Part shown: piece by piece, positions 11,425 through 20,823 of the stretch
How positions within the stretch are numbered: position 1 is the first letter of the stretch
Layout: the number at the start of each line of letters is the position of its first letter
DNA from: Ornithodoros turicata
Lineage: Eukaryota; Arthropoda; Arachnida; Ixodida; Argasidae
Length of the DNA: 64,000 nt
Assembly (NCBI RefSeq): GCF_037126465.1
Contig: NC_088206.1
Coordinates: forward strand, 66,715,687-66,779,686
Reading direction: 5' to 3'
Made by a program: the position numbers and the translations under genes
The notes under the pieces: generated by a model
Database searches by the model: none
Told to the model about the DNA's origin: nothing
What the model saw: the letters and a program-made list of their open reading frames with translations, nothing else

Positions 11425-12560
11425 GTTGTCCCAGCTAAACGCGAACAGATTTTCTAAAAATACATATGCAGTGACCCCTCGTTAATATGACCACTGCCGT
11501 TCCCGCGGATTTTGGTCATAAAGCGAATTGTCATATTAACGAGAAACGCACCCTCCGCGGACTGGACACACCGCTACGTAGAACAAAAGAATTATGATTT
11601 AGTTAGTAAGTATTTCAGTCATTAATTTTTCTAAATAGACAATAGCACCATCAATTGCGGACACGCTATCGACCTTTATCTGCACAAAAAATAACACAGC
11701 AACCTGTAGGGCTTCGCTTGCCTCGTTCGAGTAACGCCGCTCCTCATTCCGACTGCCAAATCAGACCTCTTTCGCTTCATTCCGACCATCCTTACGTGAA
11801 AACAGCAGCACAGTGTGACCTGGTCCCCGCCTTTTTAAGCACTTCGGTGGTTGCGATATGAGTATAATCCCGAGGTCTGTGGTTTCAGGGGACATCCCAA
11901 ACCTTGACGCGCTACTTTAACACGTGTCACCCTCTGAGCAAGGTACGAGATAGCCTCTCCCGGGGGCTACTCTGAGGGTCATGTGGCGCGGTCATAATGG
12001 CGGGAAGATAATGCCTGTGTTTGACCCTACCTGTGACAAAAATCTTGGTCATTGTCCCATAAACGGATTGTCATAATAAGGATTTACATGCTGGCGGAAT
12101 GGTTTCCGAGAAAAACGGTCATAAAGCGAGTATGTCGGATTAACGGGGGTCATATTAACCAGGGTTCACTGTATATCACTCTTTTCGAGATGAAGTCAGT
12201 TGCAATGTAGTAGTATATATGCTGAATGCTGAAGGGCACTCCTTAAGAGGGCACCAGCACTTCTAATGCAATGTTCTAATAATTAACTTTTTCTAATATT
12301 TTAATAATATAAATTTTAATAATATATTTTATTTAATCTATATAATTTAATATATTTTAATAATCAAATTTTAATAATTAATTTTCAATAATTAACCTGT
12401 TAATTATAAATGCTACGAAGTTGTCACAATGAGAACACCCTTTGGTCATCTGATATCGTAGCCGTTTTCAGAACAAAAATCCATTCGATAGATCGTCCGC
12501 AAAAAATTCGTGAAGGAACACAATGTTTTTCTTTATTTTGTTCATTGTGCATTATGTTTC
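11425..12560. mobile_element. Foldback element family D, copy 2 (reverse orientation, interrupted)
   Basis: The segment from about 12174 to 12560 is a diverged reverse complement of 8540-8850 in copy 1. Shared words include 'gatatcgtagccgttttcag', 'ctacgaagttgtcac' and 'gaaggaacaca'. The left piece before 11469 begins GGTTGTCCCAGCT, resembling the terminus. A pogo-like MITE (11469-12171) sits between the two pieces, so it landed inside this older element. The core at 12270-12400 is very AT-rich (TTTTAATAAT words). Confidence 0.5.
11469..12171. mobile_element. Pogo/Tigger-like MITE, copy 1
   Basis: The inverted termini are CAGTGACCCCTCGTTAATAT (left) and, on the other strand, CAGTGAACCCTGGTTAATAT (right), followed by TA. 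Inside both ends the words GGTCATAAAGCGA and TTAACG recur. A 99-bp relative is at 25634-25732. The terminus and TA target are those of Tigger/pogo elements. No transposase remains. Confidence 0.7.
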
Positions 12561-12930
12561 CTCTTGCCCCCCTCGCCGCGCCCCCCAAGGCTCCAACGTG
12601 AGGGTCTGGACTCTGCCCCCCCCCCCCCCCTGCCCCTGCCTGCACTACTCCTTCCTCACGTCGTTCAGTGTTATGTGTTAGAGGGCTATATACTGTGGAA
12701 ATGGATTCGGTATACAAACGCCCCGAATGACACAATATTAACATATATAAAATGAGTATGCCCTATGTTATACAAAACACACCATGTCCTTCTTACCTGT
12801 TGCTAAACAACGCACTTGTATTCACAATAGGAACGTAGAATGCGACAATACAGGTAGCAAGAGAATGGTTAGTGTGGCTGTTGTGTACGCATTTTCGTGC
12901 TAACAACAACTTACTACATGAATAAGTTGA
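12561..12930. other. Spacer with a C-run, no recognised feature
   Basis: Contains a C homopolymer near 12617-12630 and AT-rich sequence. No coding signal was seen. Confidence 0.4.
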
Positions 12931-13010
12931 AGATAGACCAAAGTTCTATGAGGAAAACTTACACACACTGGCTTAACGCAACAATGAAACAAAATGTAAT
13001 ATGACACCAC

Positions 13011-13352
13011 ATGGAAGAATCTGGTGTTGTATACAGGTTGGAATGTGAACAATGCAATTCCTGCTACATGGGCTACATGGAAGAAACTGGAAGAAAGAAA
13101 GCCACGAGACTGAAAGAACATCAGCAACGGATATCAAAACCACCGGCAGTGAATCACCGCACAGAACTTGTCGAGCACGTGCTAAAAACGGGTCATTCTT
13201 TTGACTTTCACAATGCAAAGACCGTGGCACACGAGCATAGATGGGGGGTAAGAAAATTTTCGGAATCTTGGCACATTCACCGTGATGATAATGCATGTAA
13301 CAGTCACAAGGGGTCACTACCTGATTGCTACAAGGTCATGACTATGCTATAA
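13011..13352 (+). pseudogene. Penelope-like GIY-YIG endonuclease remnant
   Basis: The 113-aa open frame contains GVVYRLECEQCNSCYMGYM, then ETGRK and RLKEHQ. This matches the Penelope-type GIY-YIG pattern: GVVYxxxCxxC, then YxG-ETGR, then RxxEH. The C-x2-C pair typical of the Penelope subclass is present. The Ile-Gly of the second motif reads Met-Gly with an extra Tyr-Met before ETGR, so the copy is altered. The DNA endonuclease would nick target DNA for retrotransposition. The frame has no reverse transcriptase upstream. Confidence 0.7.
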
Positions 13353-13355
13353 GTA

Positions 13356-13862
13356 CACTCTAAGAAAAAAAAAAGGAGTAAAGCGGGGAGTAATCGCAGC
13401 TTCTACTCCCCTAGTCTGCAATTACTCCCCATTTTAGTCCCATAACCCAACATTTAGTCCCGACATTTACTCCCCAGGACTGCAAATTGTCACTAAACTT
13501 CGCGAATGATCTCCTGAATGCAACAGTCTACGTAAATATGTGCCCTTGGTCAATTTGAACGACATTAGGCTGTATAACTCAGACAACGTAACAATTTTCC
13601 AACCACACACAGTAAGAAACAGTTAGCGCATCTTTCTTCGCAAATTGTGCCCTAGTATGGCGCAAGATTTTATATCACTCGATATATCACGGTTGACGGT
13701 TTGCTACAAAGTATTTTCATGCATGCGCACCAATTATGTAGCTGGGACTCTTGCAACAGCGCCTGAAATGCGGTCTTCACTCTTTGACATTCATTACTAT
13801 TTTTTGTGGCAATGCAATTACTCCCCAAAAGGAGTAAAGTGCTCCTTTTTTTTCTTAGAGTG
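13356..13862. mobile_element. MITE with CACTCTAAG termini, copy 2, nested in Penelope fragment
   Basis: Near-duplicate of 4908-5441 with a small internal deletion near 13790. The ends CACTCTAAG and CTTAGAGTG are directly flanked by TA on both sides (13354-13355 and 13863-13864), giving a TA target duplication. Its insertion splits the Penelope-like fragment, so it is the younger of the two. Confidence 0.8.
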
Positions 13863-14395
13863 TAGAACTCGAATGGCGTACCGTTCGTGTTTCATTCTGA
13901 TGATGATGCCCGAACAGGCATCGAAACGTCATATTAAATTTTGTTTCATTGTTGCGTTATGCCAGTGTGTGTAAGTTTTCCTACATGAATAAGGATTCCC
14001 TCGCCAGTGAATTACAGCGAAAATGCAAACATTAAAAGCGTTTACATAACGTGACCACGTACGTCTTTCCTTTCTTGATGTACCCATAAGCAAGGGTAGC
14101 AGTCTTAGAGTATGATGATTTGTTTCTTCCAGTTGGTACTCTAACGAAGGGACATTCATTGGGTTCATTTCGCGTTGTCCTCCGGAGGAAAAAGACGCCA
14201 TAGCTAGGTCCTTCGATTGCCTGGAAAGAACAATGAAAAGCACGTTATATATAGGCCTTTCTGACTACAGAACAGCAACATAGTTCATATAACAGCACGC
14301 AACTCAGCGTTCGGTACTTTTTATGTTAGTGCTGAAAAGTTGTATTGTCAAATGCGTTATCTGCGAAACAACTTGCACGGCCTTAAGCTGGAACT

Positions 14396-14681
14396 TTTTT
14401 TTATTTCATGTTAGCGCCGCGAAGCAACTGTGGCTATGAGCGGCGTACAGACATGGACAGATGGAGAGAGGACAGCAGGAAGGAGTGGGAGATAGGGGGG
14501 GTTAGTATGCGTTCTGGGCCGACTTCAGGGGGAACTGTGCCGACATTCGTCTGGAATGCGTTCGGGAAAACCCAGGGAAAAACCTCAGACAGCACAGCCG
14601 GTGACAGGATTCGAACCCGTGTCACCTCCCAGTCTCGGCGTGGAAAGAGATCATCTTAATCACTGTGCCACGGGAGCTGGT
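14396..14681 (-). mobile_element. Ruka-like tRNA-derived SINE, copy 3, 14-bp target duplication
   Basis: Full-length copy on the - strand. The head has a box A-like TGGCACAGTGA and box B GGGTTCGAATCC (complement at about 14609-14620); the body is shared with the other copies, and the poly-A tail is at 14396-14405. The target duplication CTTAAGCTGGAACT is exact at 14382-14395 and 14682-14695. The perfect 14-base duplication and intact promoter boxes suggest a recent insertion. Confidence 0.9.
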
Positions 14682-14695
14682 CTTAAGCTGGAACT

Positions 14696-15858
14696 GCATG
14701 GCGCGTACCTCAACGGGAGTAAAGGCTGAACTACAGTAAGCTGAACCGCATGGCACGAAAAACTATTCAAAAACTGTCCGAACCGAAATCGGGACCGAAC
14801 TTTTTTCTGTGCATCACCGCATGGTACCGAACTGCAAGCCGAAGTTTGGCCGAAGACTTCTGACCTTGGGGCACATCGCCTTTCAGCCATCCAGCTCAAT
14901 GAGATAATCATGAAAGAAGGAAGACACTGAAAAGCTTTGCACGTATTTGTCCTTTCTATTTGTTCACGCCTCAGCACATCAATTCCCATCATGTTCAATG
15001 AGATAATCCATGTATTCATTGGTGTATAGAAGTCGCACAGACGGCAACAGTTGACGGGATTGCTACGCCATTGTTGCTATGGGTCTCCTTCCGGCTGAAT
15101 AGACATTGGGTGCTTGCTACTTTTTCTGTTGGCGTCACTTCCCATTTCGGAGGAGAAACCTGGCCTGGCCATATCGGGCCGAATGCGTCCCGGAATTCTG
15201 TTCTCCGAAAAAAGTTGGGTCCCGAATTCGGTTCGGCAATAATTCGGACGCTTTCCGGACCATACGGTTCACGCACCGTAGTATACGCTTGGCGCAAAAT
15301 TTCACCCGGAGAACCAGTTTCCAGCGCGTACTCGAGCGCACGGGGACGGCAACGCGGCAATCACAGCGTGGCATGCGTATCTAGCTGGAACCGCATGCGG
15401 CGTATTTCGCCTGGCGGTGGCGGTTTTACGCCTTGAAATACGCCCCACGCGGCTGCACCTTTTGGCAGCGTTCACATCCTGCAACTTTTCCCAGCAACTA
15501 TGAGCAGTTTTCGAGTGGTGGTAATGGTGGTGATGGCGGTGGTGGGGGTGGGGTGTGATGTTCTAATTAAGAGGAGCAGTGAAGTCTGCCTGCTCAGACA
15601 AGGCGGCAAGTTTCGCTTCTTTGTGAAAGGGGAAGGGGAGAAGGGGGAGTAAAAGAGAAAGGGTAGAGGGTCAGAAATTAAAAGAAATGAAAAATTAGAA
15701 ATATAGAGATAAAGAAATTAGGTAAGAAGGGAGGGAGAGAGAAGGAAAGCGTCCACAGAGGAAACGAAGGCTAGGAGCGCGTTTCGCGCTTTTCTACGGA
15801 TGTGGGTGGGATCCTGCGGGTACAAAATCTCGTCTCGTCTCGGTCATTCGCGCGATGT
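14696..15858. other. Gene-free spacer with low-complexity tracts
   Basis: Contains GGT-type repeats at about 15516-15555 and a strongly purine-rich stretch at about 15628-15770 (AAAGGGGAAGGGG and similar). Open frames on both strands around 15000-15480 overlap one another and show no domain. Confidence 0.5.
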
Positions 15859-15859
15859 A

Positions 15860-16769
15860 CGAGGGGCGTTCAAGTCAAACCGGGACTTTTCATTTTTCGC
15901 AATAGTAAAATGAACTTACAGGCGAGAAATTAGTTTTATTTTTCAACGTAATCTCCAGCTGCACTAATGCACTTCTCCCAGCGTTCCACGAGGGATTTGA
16001 TGTCAGCAGCGTAGAAATCCTTACCGGCGCGTAGCAGCCATGATCGGACCGCATTCTTGACTTCGTCGTCGCAGCTGAAGTGGCGGCCCCCAAGGAACGC
16101 CTTCAGCGGCCCGAAGACATGGTAATCGCTGGGGTCGAGGTCTGGACTGTAAGGGGGATGTGGCAGCAACTCCCAGCCAAGTTCCTCTAAGGTGTGTGTC
16201 GTGAGATGCGCGGTATGCGGGCGTGCATTGTCCTCTAGGAGGAGGACTCCTTTGGTGAGGAGGCCCGGCTTTCCGAAACTGGAGGTGTTCATGAATGATA
16301 GTGTTCAACGTTCCCACAAAGGTCCGTCTCGAGCCAGTTCGAGACATGTTTTCCGTCGGTCCTTGAGGATCAGGCGCTCCACAAGTTGGATGTTCTCAGG
16401 AACTCTGACACTGGGCTCTGAGCCGCCCCGACCGGGGTCGTCCTGCACTGATGTACGGCCGTCTCGGAACCATTTGCACCACTCAAACGCTTTGCTGCGG
16501 CTAAGTGTATCGTGGCCATACTGAGCCTGAAGTCTTCTGTGAATTTCAGATGACTTTACGCCTTCATTCACGAGAAACTTCATGACAATTCGCTGTTCGA
16601 TGTGCGTGTCACCTCGTTGTCGGCCATCTTGTCCAGCACGTGTCTTCTGTTTTGCACAAACTTTTGAACGCGGAGGCCTGTCGCGTGTGAAAATGACGAA
16701 AAAGAAGTAGCGCGAGCCACTTGTACACTCAGGAGACAGAAAGTCCCGGTTTCACTTGAACACCAAACG
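15860..16769 (-). mobile_element. Internally deleted mariner transposon
   Basis: The inverted termini are GGCGTTCAAGTCAAACCGGG at the left (following TA at 15858-15859) and GGTGTTCAAGTGAAACCGGG on the other strand at the right. The element holds a broken mariner transposase. The right outermost bases have decayed and no TA is left there. About 900 bp remain of an expected 1.3 kb. Confidence 0.85.
15936..16627 (-). pseudogene. Mariner transposase pseudogene
   Basis: It starts at ATG 16627-16625 (MADNE..), then shifts frame to IEQRIVMKFL and the N-terminal helix-turn-helix region (GVKSSEIHRRLQAQYG, then DTLSRSKAFEWCKWFRDGR), which continues to LILKDRR. It then jumps, with another frame change near 16300, to the C-terminal catalytic part: LLLEDNARPHTA (second Asp) and PYSPDLDPSDYHVFGPLK (third Asp of the DD34D triad). 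The segment with the first catalytic Asp is deleted, so roughly a third of the roughly 350-aa protein is missing. It cannot be active, although its termini might be mobilised by an intact relative. Confidence 0.9.
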
Positions 16770-16849
16770 CTTTCGTCATCCATACAGATCACGTGTGCCT
16801 CATAGCCATTCTTTGCCTTTGTTGTTGTTGTTGGTGGCGGTGGTGAAAG

Positions 16850-16945
16850 GACTTGCCGTTGTCGGCCTCACAGAGGTGGGCAACGTCACGACTGACGCCC
16901 TGGGGGAATGTGCGTCCTGGGCCGACTTCTAATGGAACTCTTGTA
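16850..16945 (-). mobile_element. Partial Ruka-like SINE fragment
   Basis: Contains the word GTGCGTCCTGGGCCGACTTC followed by GGAACT, as in the - strand copy at 14396-14681, and a differing flank (GGGCAACGTCACGACTGACG). It is likely a fragment of a related SINE subfamily. Confidence 0.5.
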
Positions 16946-17343
16946 AGGGAACTAAGGGAACCGTTGCTGTGTTACGCACGCGCTTGAAACACATTACCTT
17001 CGAACTCTGTTCGAACCGACAGCCCCGATAACTTAGTCATGTTGTGCGAGAAGCAGTGTTTATTTATTTATTTATTTGTTACGTTGTCATATCTGTCTTT
17101 TTTTTTTAAAGCTGATTGCCTCCCCCTTTATGTAATGCTTTATAGTCCCTTAAGGCAATGAAATGAAATGAAAAATTGAGTATCCTGTAACCGAAACAAA
17201 AAGAAGCTCGCTGATATTTTGCAAACGGGGCCAGAGTGGGTGAATATATGTATATATGTATGTATATATAGATAGGGGGAAAACCTCCATTTTGTAGCGT
17301 ATGTATATATATATGTTTATAAGTCCCAAACGTCGCCACACCA

Positions 17344-17389
17344 GCATTGGACAGCTGTTTCGGCCTTATTGGGCCTTCATCAGCAATGC
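17344..17389 (-). ncRNA. Hammerhead ribozyme, copy 1
   Basis: Read on the - strand: stem I strand GCATTG, then CTGATGA, stem II GGCC/GGCC around loop CAATAA, then GAAAC, a very short stem III with AGCT, then GTC, then the stem I partner CAATGC. All core residues of a type I hammerhead are present and stem I pairs over six bases. The short stem III is typical of Penelope-associated hammerheads, which self-cleave after GTC to process element RNA. Cleavage activity is predicted, not shown. Confidence 0.85.
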
Positions 17390-17579
17390 GTAGGTGGGCG
17401 ACGTTTGAGCGAGTGGCGTCGGAAGGTCACGTGGAACGTGATGTCCTCCCGTCAGGGTGAGTGACTCACCTCTGAAAGCCCAGTGCGAAGCCAGTAAAGT
17501 ATTAAATGAGGAAAAATAGCATACGCTCTTTGGCTGCACGTTGAACATATGTTTATAAGTCCCAAACGTCGCCACACCA

Positions 17580-17623
17580 GCATTGGACAGCTGTTTCGGC
17601 CTTATTGGGCCTTCATCAGCAAT
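17580..17623 (-). ncRNA. Hammerhead ribozyme, copy 2
   Basis: The same core as the copy at 17344-17389 (CTGATGA, GGCC/GGCC, GAAAC, GTC), but stem I is shorter. The upstream strand reads TATATTG because the repeat runs into a TA microsatellite, leaving four pairs (ATTG/CAAT). It may fold less stably. Confidence 0.75.
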
Positions 17624-17672
17624 ATATATATATATGCTGATGATTCAGGGGGTACGGATGGACACGTAAGTA

Positions 17673-17805
17673 TATAAGTGCAGAAAAGGTAAAGAAGGGA
17701 TTCAGAAGCCTTGAGGTAGAGTTTCTTCTTTACCTTTTCTGCACTTATTTCAAACACGTCTAGTGTCATTTACCTGACACTAAATGACACTAGACGTGTT
17801 TGAAA
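17673..17805. repeat. Two abutting perfect hairpins
   Basis: Hairpin 1 has 23-base arms: ATAAGTGCAGAAAAGGTAAA... at 17673-17695 and its complement at 17726-17748. Hairpin 2 has about 24-base arms: TTTCAAACACGTCTAGTGTC... at 17748-17771 and its complement at 17781-17805, with a loop of 9 bases. The hairpins share their boundary base. Perfect arms imply recent origin or selection; no family was recognised. Confidence 0.8.
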
Positions 17806-17887
17806 TTCAAAAACAGATTAAGATGGCTTCTATGGCTGCATGCAGAGAAACAGATACTCATGGAACGATGCGACAGCACCAGAGGCA

Positions 17888-18035
17888 CAGTTCCTCCGAA
17901 GTCGTCCCAGGCCGCATACTAAACCCCTGCCCCCAACACCTTCCTGCTGTCCTCTCTCCATCTGTCTCACGTCTGCCACAGTTATCACAGCCATAGTCGC
18001 TTCGCGGTGCTACTCACACGGAATCATTTTAAAAA
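17888..18035 (+). mobile_element. Ruka-like SINE, 5'-truncated copy 4
   Basis: Retains only the 3' half of the SINE body: 'gaagtcgtcccagg', 'cgcatactaa', 'ctgtcctctctccatctgtc', 'cgtctgccacag', 'catagtcgcttcgcggtgct', 'cacggaat', then T/A-rich sequence. The tRNA-like head is missing. Confidence 0.75.
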
Positions 18036-19780
18036 TGTCGATACGTCAACTCACCTCCCAGGCGTTATTATATCTTCCCCTCAAGCAGTCAATATCAATT
18101 TCGGAAATCGCACTCACAAAGCCAAACGCTAGGAGTAGCACAACAGGGATCATGGTTGCTCGTGAGAGCGAACGGCAAGCACCTCTACAGTGGCTCAGCA
18201 TTTATAATCTGCAACGCCAAATAACTGACAGTGATAATCGAATGGCAATGGTCGAAGTCACTCAATTCGAAATAACTCGAGACCTGTCACGTTATTTTTC
18301 ACATCAATAGCAATCAGGCCGTTGTCGTCACTCTTCTTGCCTATATAGCAGTGACCTTAACCCTATCATAAATGTGCTGCGTAATATTGCTTGGGAAATG
18401 TCATTTTACAGTTGTTGCCTATCGTGATAGCCTCACGTGAATAATCTACAAGCAGCTTATTTCGTTCACAATGAGGGACGAATTACGCCAAACTATTTCG
18501 TTCTTGGAAAATACCAATTTGCAATTCGTCTTTCCCGACAGCATCTGGTAGCGCAGCTGTTACCTGTTTGTCAAGGCCAGCTTGATTGGTGGCAGAAGAC
18601 ATGGAAGTATAGGTCCTATCTCGGACGCTATCCAATTTCAAGTTAACAGTATGGAGAAAGGTCGTGAGTGCTTGTTCTGGAGTGCTTGCTTCTGTGTGAC
18701 TCAGCACAGGGCAGCTTTTTTTTTAATTTTGAACGCTCGGTTTTGTATATACTATTAGAAGTACACTATCGAAAGGGAAGAGAGAGGAGAATACACATAT
18801 TTGCAAAAACAAGGAAAGGGCACTGCGTTATGCGTATGATTCGAGCCTCTAGAACCTTCTCAAAGTCACTTCATATTGCTCCCGACTCTTCATATTTCAA
18901 TCACGTTAGCAAAGCCTGGTGAGAGGGCGTAGGGATTGGGAGAAGGAGTTTGTCGACAACAACCTCTTCCTCCACAAAAATTTGTAGACAACTTAGACAA
19001 TTTCACTTTATTTCAAGTTTTCATGGTAATACAGGACAGACAGATGTCCCATGGTGTAGTGTAACGATAACCCACTTGCCCGCCCGCGTCTCGTGCCGTA
19101 GCGGTGCCGTCTTTTCTTTTCTTTTCTTATAAATTGATTTGTAATTTTGTTTCATAAGCCCCAGAAACGCGTAAGTCACGGCTGGAAATGCTATGCTGGC
19201 CTCTACTCGATGAGTTACTGAGCGGCCGGGGCCGCATAAAAACAGGAAAACCGTGGCCCAGGCCGGGCGGGTCCTGAAAAGTAGGCCTGTGCAGAGCTCT
19301 AAGGTACAGTACATATATTTGAAGAATTAAGTAATTGGTATAGAGTGGATTACTCGCGCGTAATGGAACAACACTTAGAACACCAACGCTTTGATTCTTG
19401 ACAGCCAAAGCTCACGTTGCAGGCGCGCAGCTTTTCAACGTAACGTTACTTTACATTACGCTGGATCGCACGATGACGTCATACGTGACTCTCGAAATGT
19501 CCCAGAAGCACCAGAATATTCCGACTGACATTTTCTGTACTGCGCTATATATATAAAAAAAGAAAGTTATATGCCCTACAAATTACGGCAATTCGTAATC
19601 ATTGTATCTATATCTAAAAAGTAAGGTAAACATAACCGCGGCGTCTAAACACCCGCCCAATCAGCGTCAGCATCAAAATAAGCTTGTTAGTCTTGCTAAG
19701 AAGTAAATTTCGCAAGCACACCAAAATTAACCCCTTACCACATCATGGGGCATCAGAAATATCATATAAGAGAGCAAGAA
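18036..19780. other. Gene-free spacer
   Basis: No gene, SINE or terminal-repeat element recognised. The open frames at 17840-18310 (+) and 18483-18707 (-) have no domain and no splice context. Confidence 0.4.
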
Positions 19781-19786
19781 ATAATA

Positions 19787-20311
19787 ATTAAATAGGAACA
19801 CACACGTTTCGGAAACTCCCATAAAACAAGAAAAAAAAAGAGAGAACAGGATTATGAACAAGAGAGAAACTGATGTTCTGAGGCTGGAACAACATAGAAG
19901 GGACAGATACAAACAATGAAGTACTTATGAAGTACAACTTATGAAGTATGATACAAACAAACAAATAATAATTAAATAGGAACACACACGTTTCGGAAAC
20001 TCCCATAAAACAAGAAAAAAAAAGAGAGAACAGGATTATGAACAAGAGAGAAACTGATGTTCTGAGGCTGGAACAACATAGAAGGGACAGATACAAACAA
20101 TGAAGTACTTATGAAGTACAACTTATGAAGTATGATACAAACAAACAAATAATAATTAAATAGGAACACACACGTTTCGGAAACTCCCATAAAACAAGAA
20201 GAAAAAAAAGAAGAAAAAGAGAACAGGATTATGAACAAGAGAGAAACTGATGTTCTGAGGCTGGAACAACATAGAAGGGACAGATACAAACAATGAAGTA
20301 CTTATGAAGTA
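19787..20311. repeat. 184-bp tandem repeat, nearly three units
   Basis: The segment beginning AATTAAATAGGAACACACAC recurs at about 19787, 19971 and 20155, a period of 184 bases. It ends with 'gaagtacttatgaagtac' at each unit end. The units are almost identical; the third has an enlarged A-rich run. The identical translated peptides on the - strand (YLSLLCCSSLRTSVSLLF) come from this repetition and are not evidence for a gene. The array ends where the foldback element at 20315 begins. Confidence 0.9.
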
Positions 20312-20314
20312 CAC

Positions 20315-20823
20315 GGTGTGTGCAGAAAAAGTAGCCAGATATTTACGCGCGTACCGCGCTGCCTGCATACGTAGGTACGAACTTCCGGTGGCGCACGACG
20401 ACTCATTCATGCGTTGAAAACCATTAAAAAACTAGTAGTAACCAAACTGTGCGTAACTGAAAAGTTATCCACGCAAACGTTGCTCCCCGTGCACCCCGAA
20501 CTGCCTATGCAGAAGTCAATATGGCGGTCACGGCACAGTTGCGTCTGGCCACCGCTAGGCGTGCCAGATTTCGTTTTGGTTTCTGCATACGTGATGCCCC
20601 CAGCGGTACGGCGACGCAACTGTGCTGCACTGCAATGTCCCATTGGAGATACACGGAGCAAAGTTCGCGTGGCTAAAGATTTTCGTTACGCAAAGTTTGG
20701 TTAGCACGATTTTTTGTTGATTTTCATCGCATAAAGACATCATCGTGCACCGCTGGAAGTTCGTACAGTAAGCAGGAAACGTGCTATGTGCGAAAATATG
20801 GGGCTGCTTTTTCTGCACACACC
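20315..20823. mobile_element. Foldback MITE with long inverted repeats
   Basis: The left end GGTGTGTGCAGAAAAAGTAG and the right end (other strand) GGTGTGTGCAGAAAAAGCAG are inverted. Matching continues inward for about 190 bases with gaps ('gtacgaacttccggtggcgc' against 'gtacgaacttccagcggtgc'; 'ttagccacgcgaac' against 'ttatccacgcaaac'). No coding capacity. Family unknown. Confidence 0.75.

Larger units (their letters stand above)
12935..13990 (+). mobile_element. Penelope-like retroelement fragment with inverted terminal repeats
   Basis: The sequence at 12941-13005 is repeated in inverted orientation at 13926-13982; both contain AAACTTACACACACTGGC and ACGCAACAATGAAACAAAAT. Between them lies a frame encoding a GIY-YIG nuclease remnant. 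Penelope-like elements carry a GIY-YIG endonuclease after the reverse transcriptase and have terminal repeats that can be inverted. A MITE (13356-13862) has been inserted after the coding remnant. The reverse transcriptase is absent, so this is a 5'-truncated, dead copy. Confidence 0.7.
17310..17640 (-). mobile_element. Penelope-type terminal repeats, two direct copies
   Basis: A segment of about 76 bases ('tttataagtcccaaacgtcg', 'ccacaccagcattgg', 'acagctgtttcggcc', 'ttattgggccttcatcag', 'caat') occurs at about 17314-17387 and again at about 17549-17623, same orientation, 235 bases apart. Each copy contains, on the - strand, a complete hammerhead ribozyme core. Such hammerheads are characteristic of Penelope-like element terminal repeats. 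No coding remnant is left between them. An A/T microsatellite lies immediately beyond each copy. Confidence 0.75.

Noticed and set aside
19787..20311. Possible CRISPR-like array
   Set aside because: Repeat units of 184 bases follow each other without unique spacers and the genome is eukaryotic, so this is a simple tandem repeat.
19727..20410. Repeated - strand open frames with identical peptides
   Set aside because: They are copies of the tandem repeat unit read in one frame, with no start context or domain.
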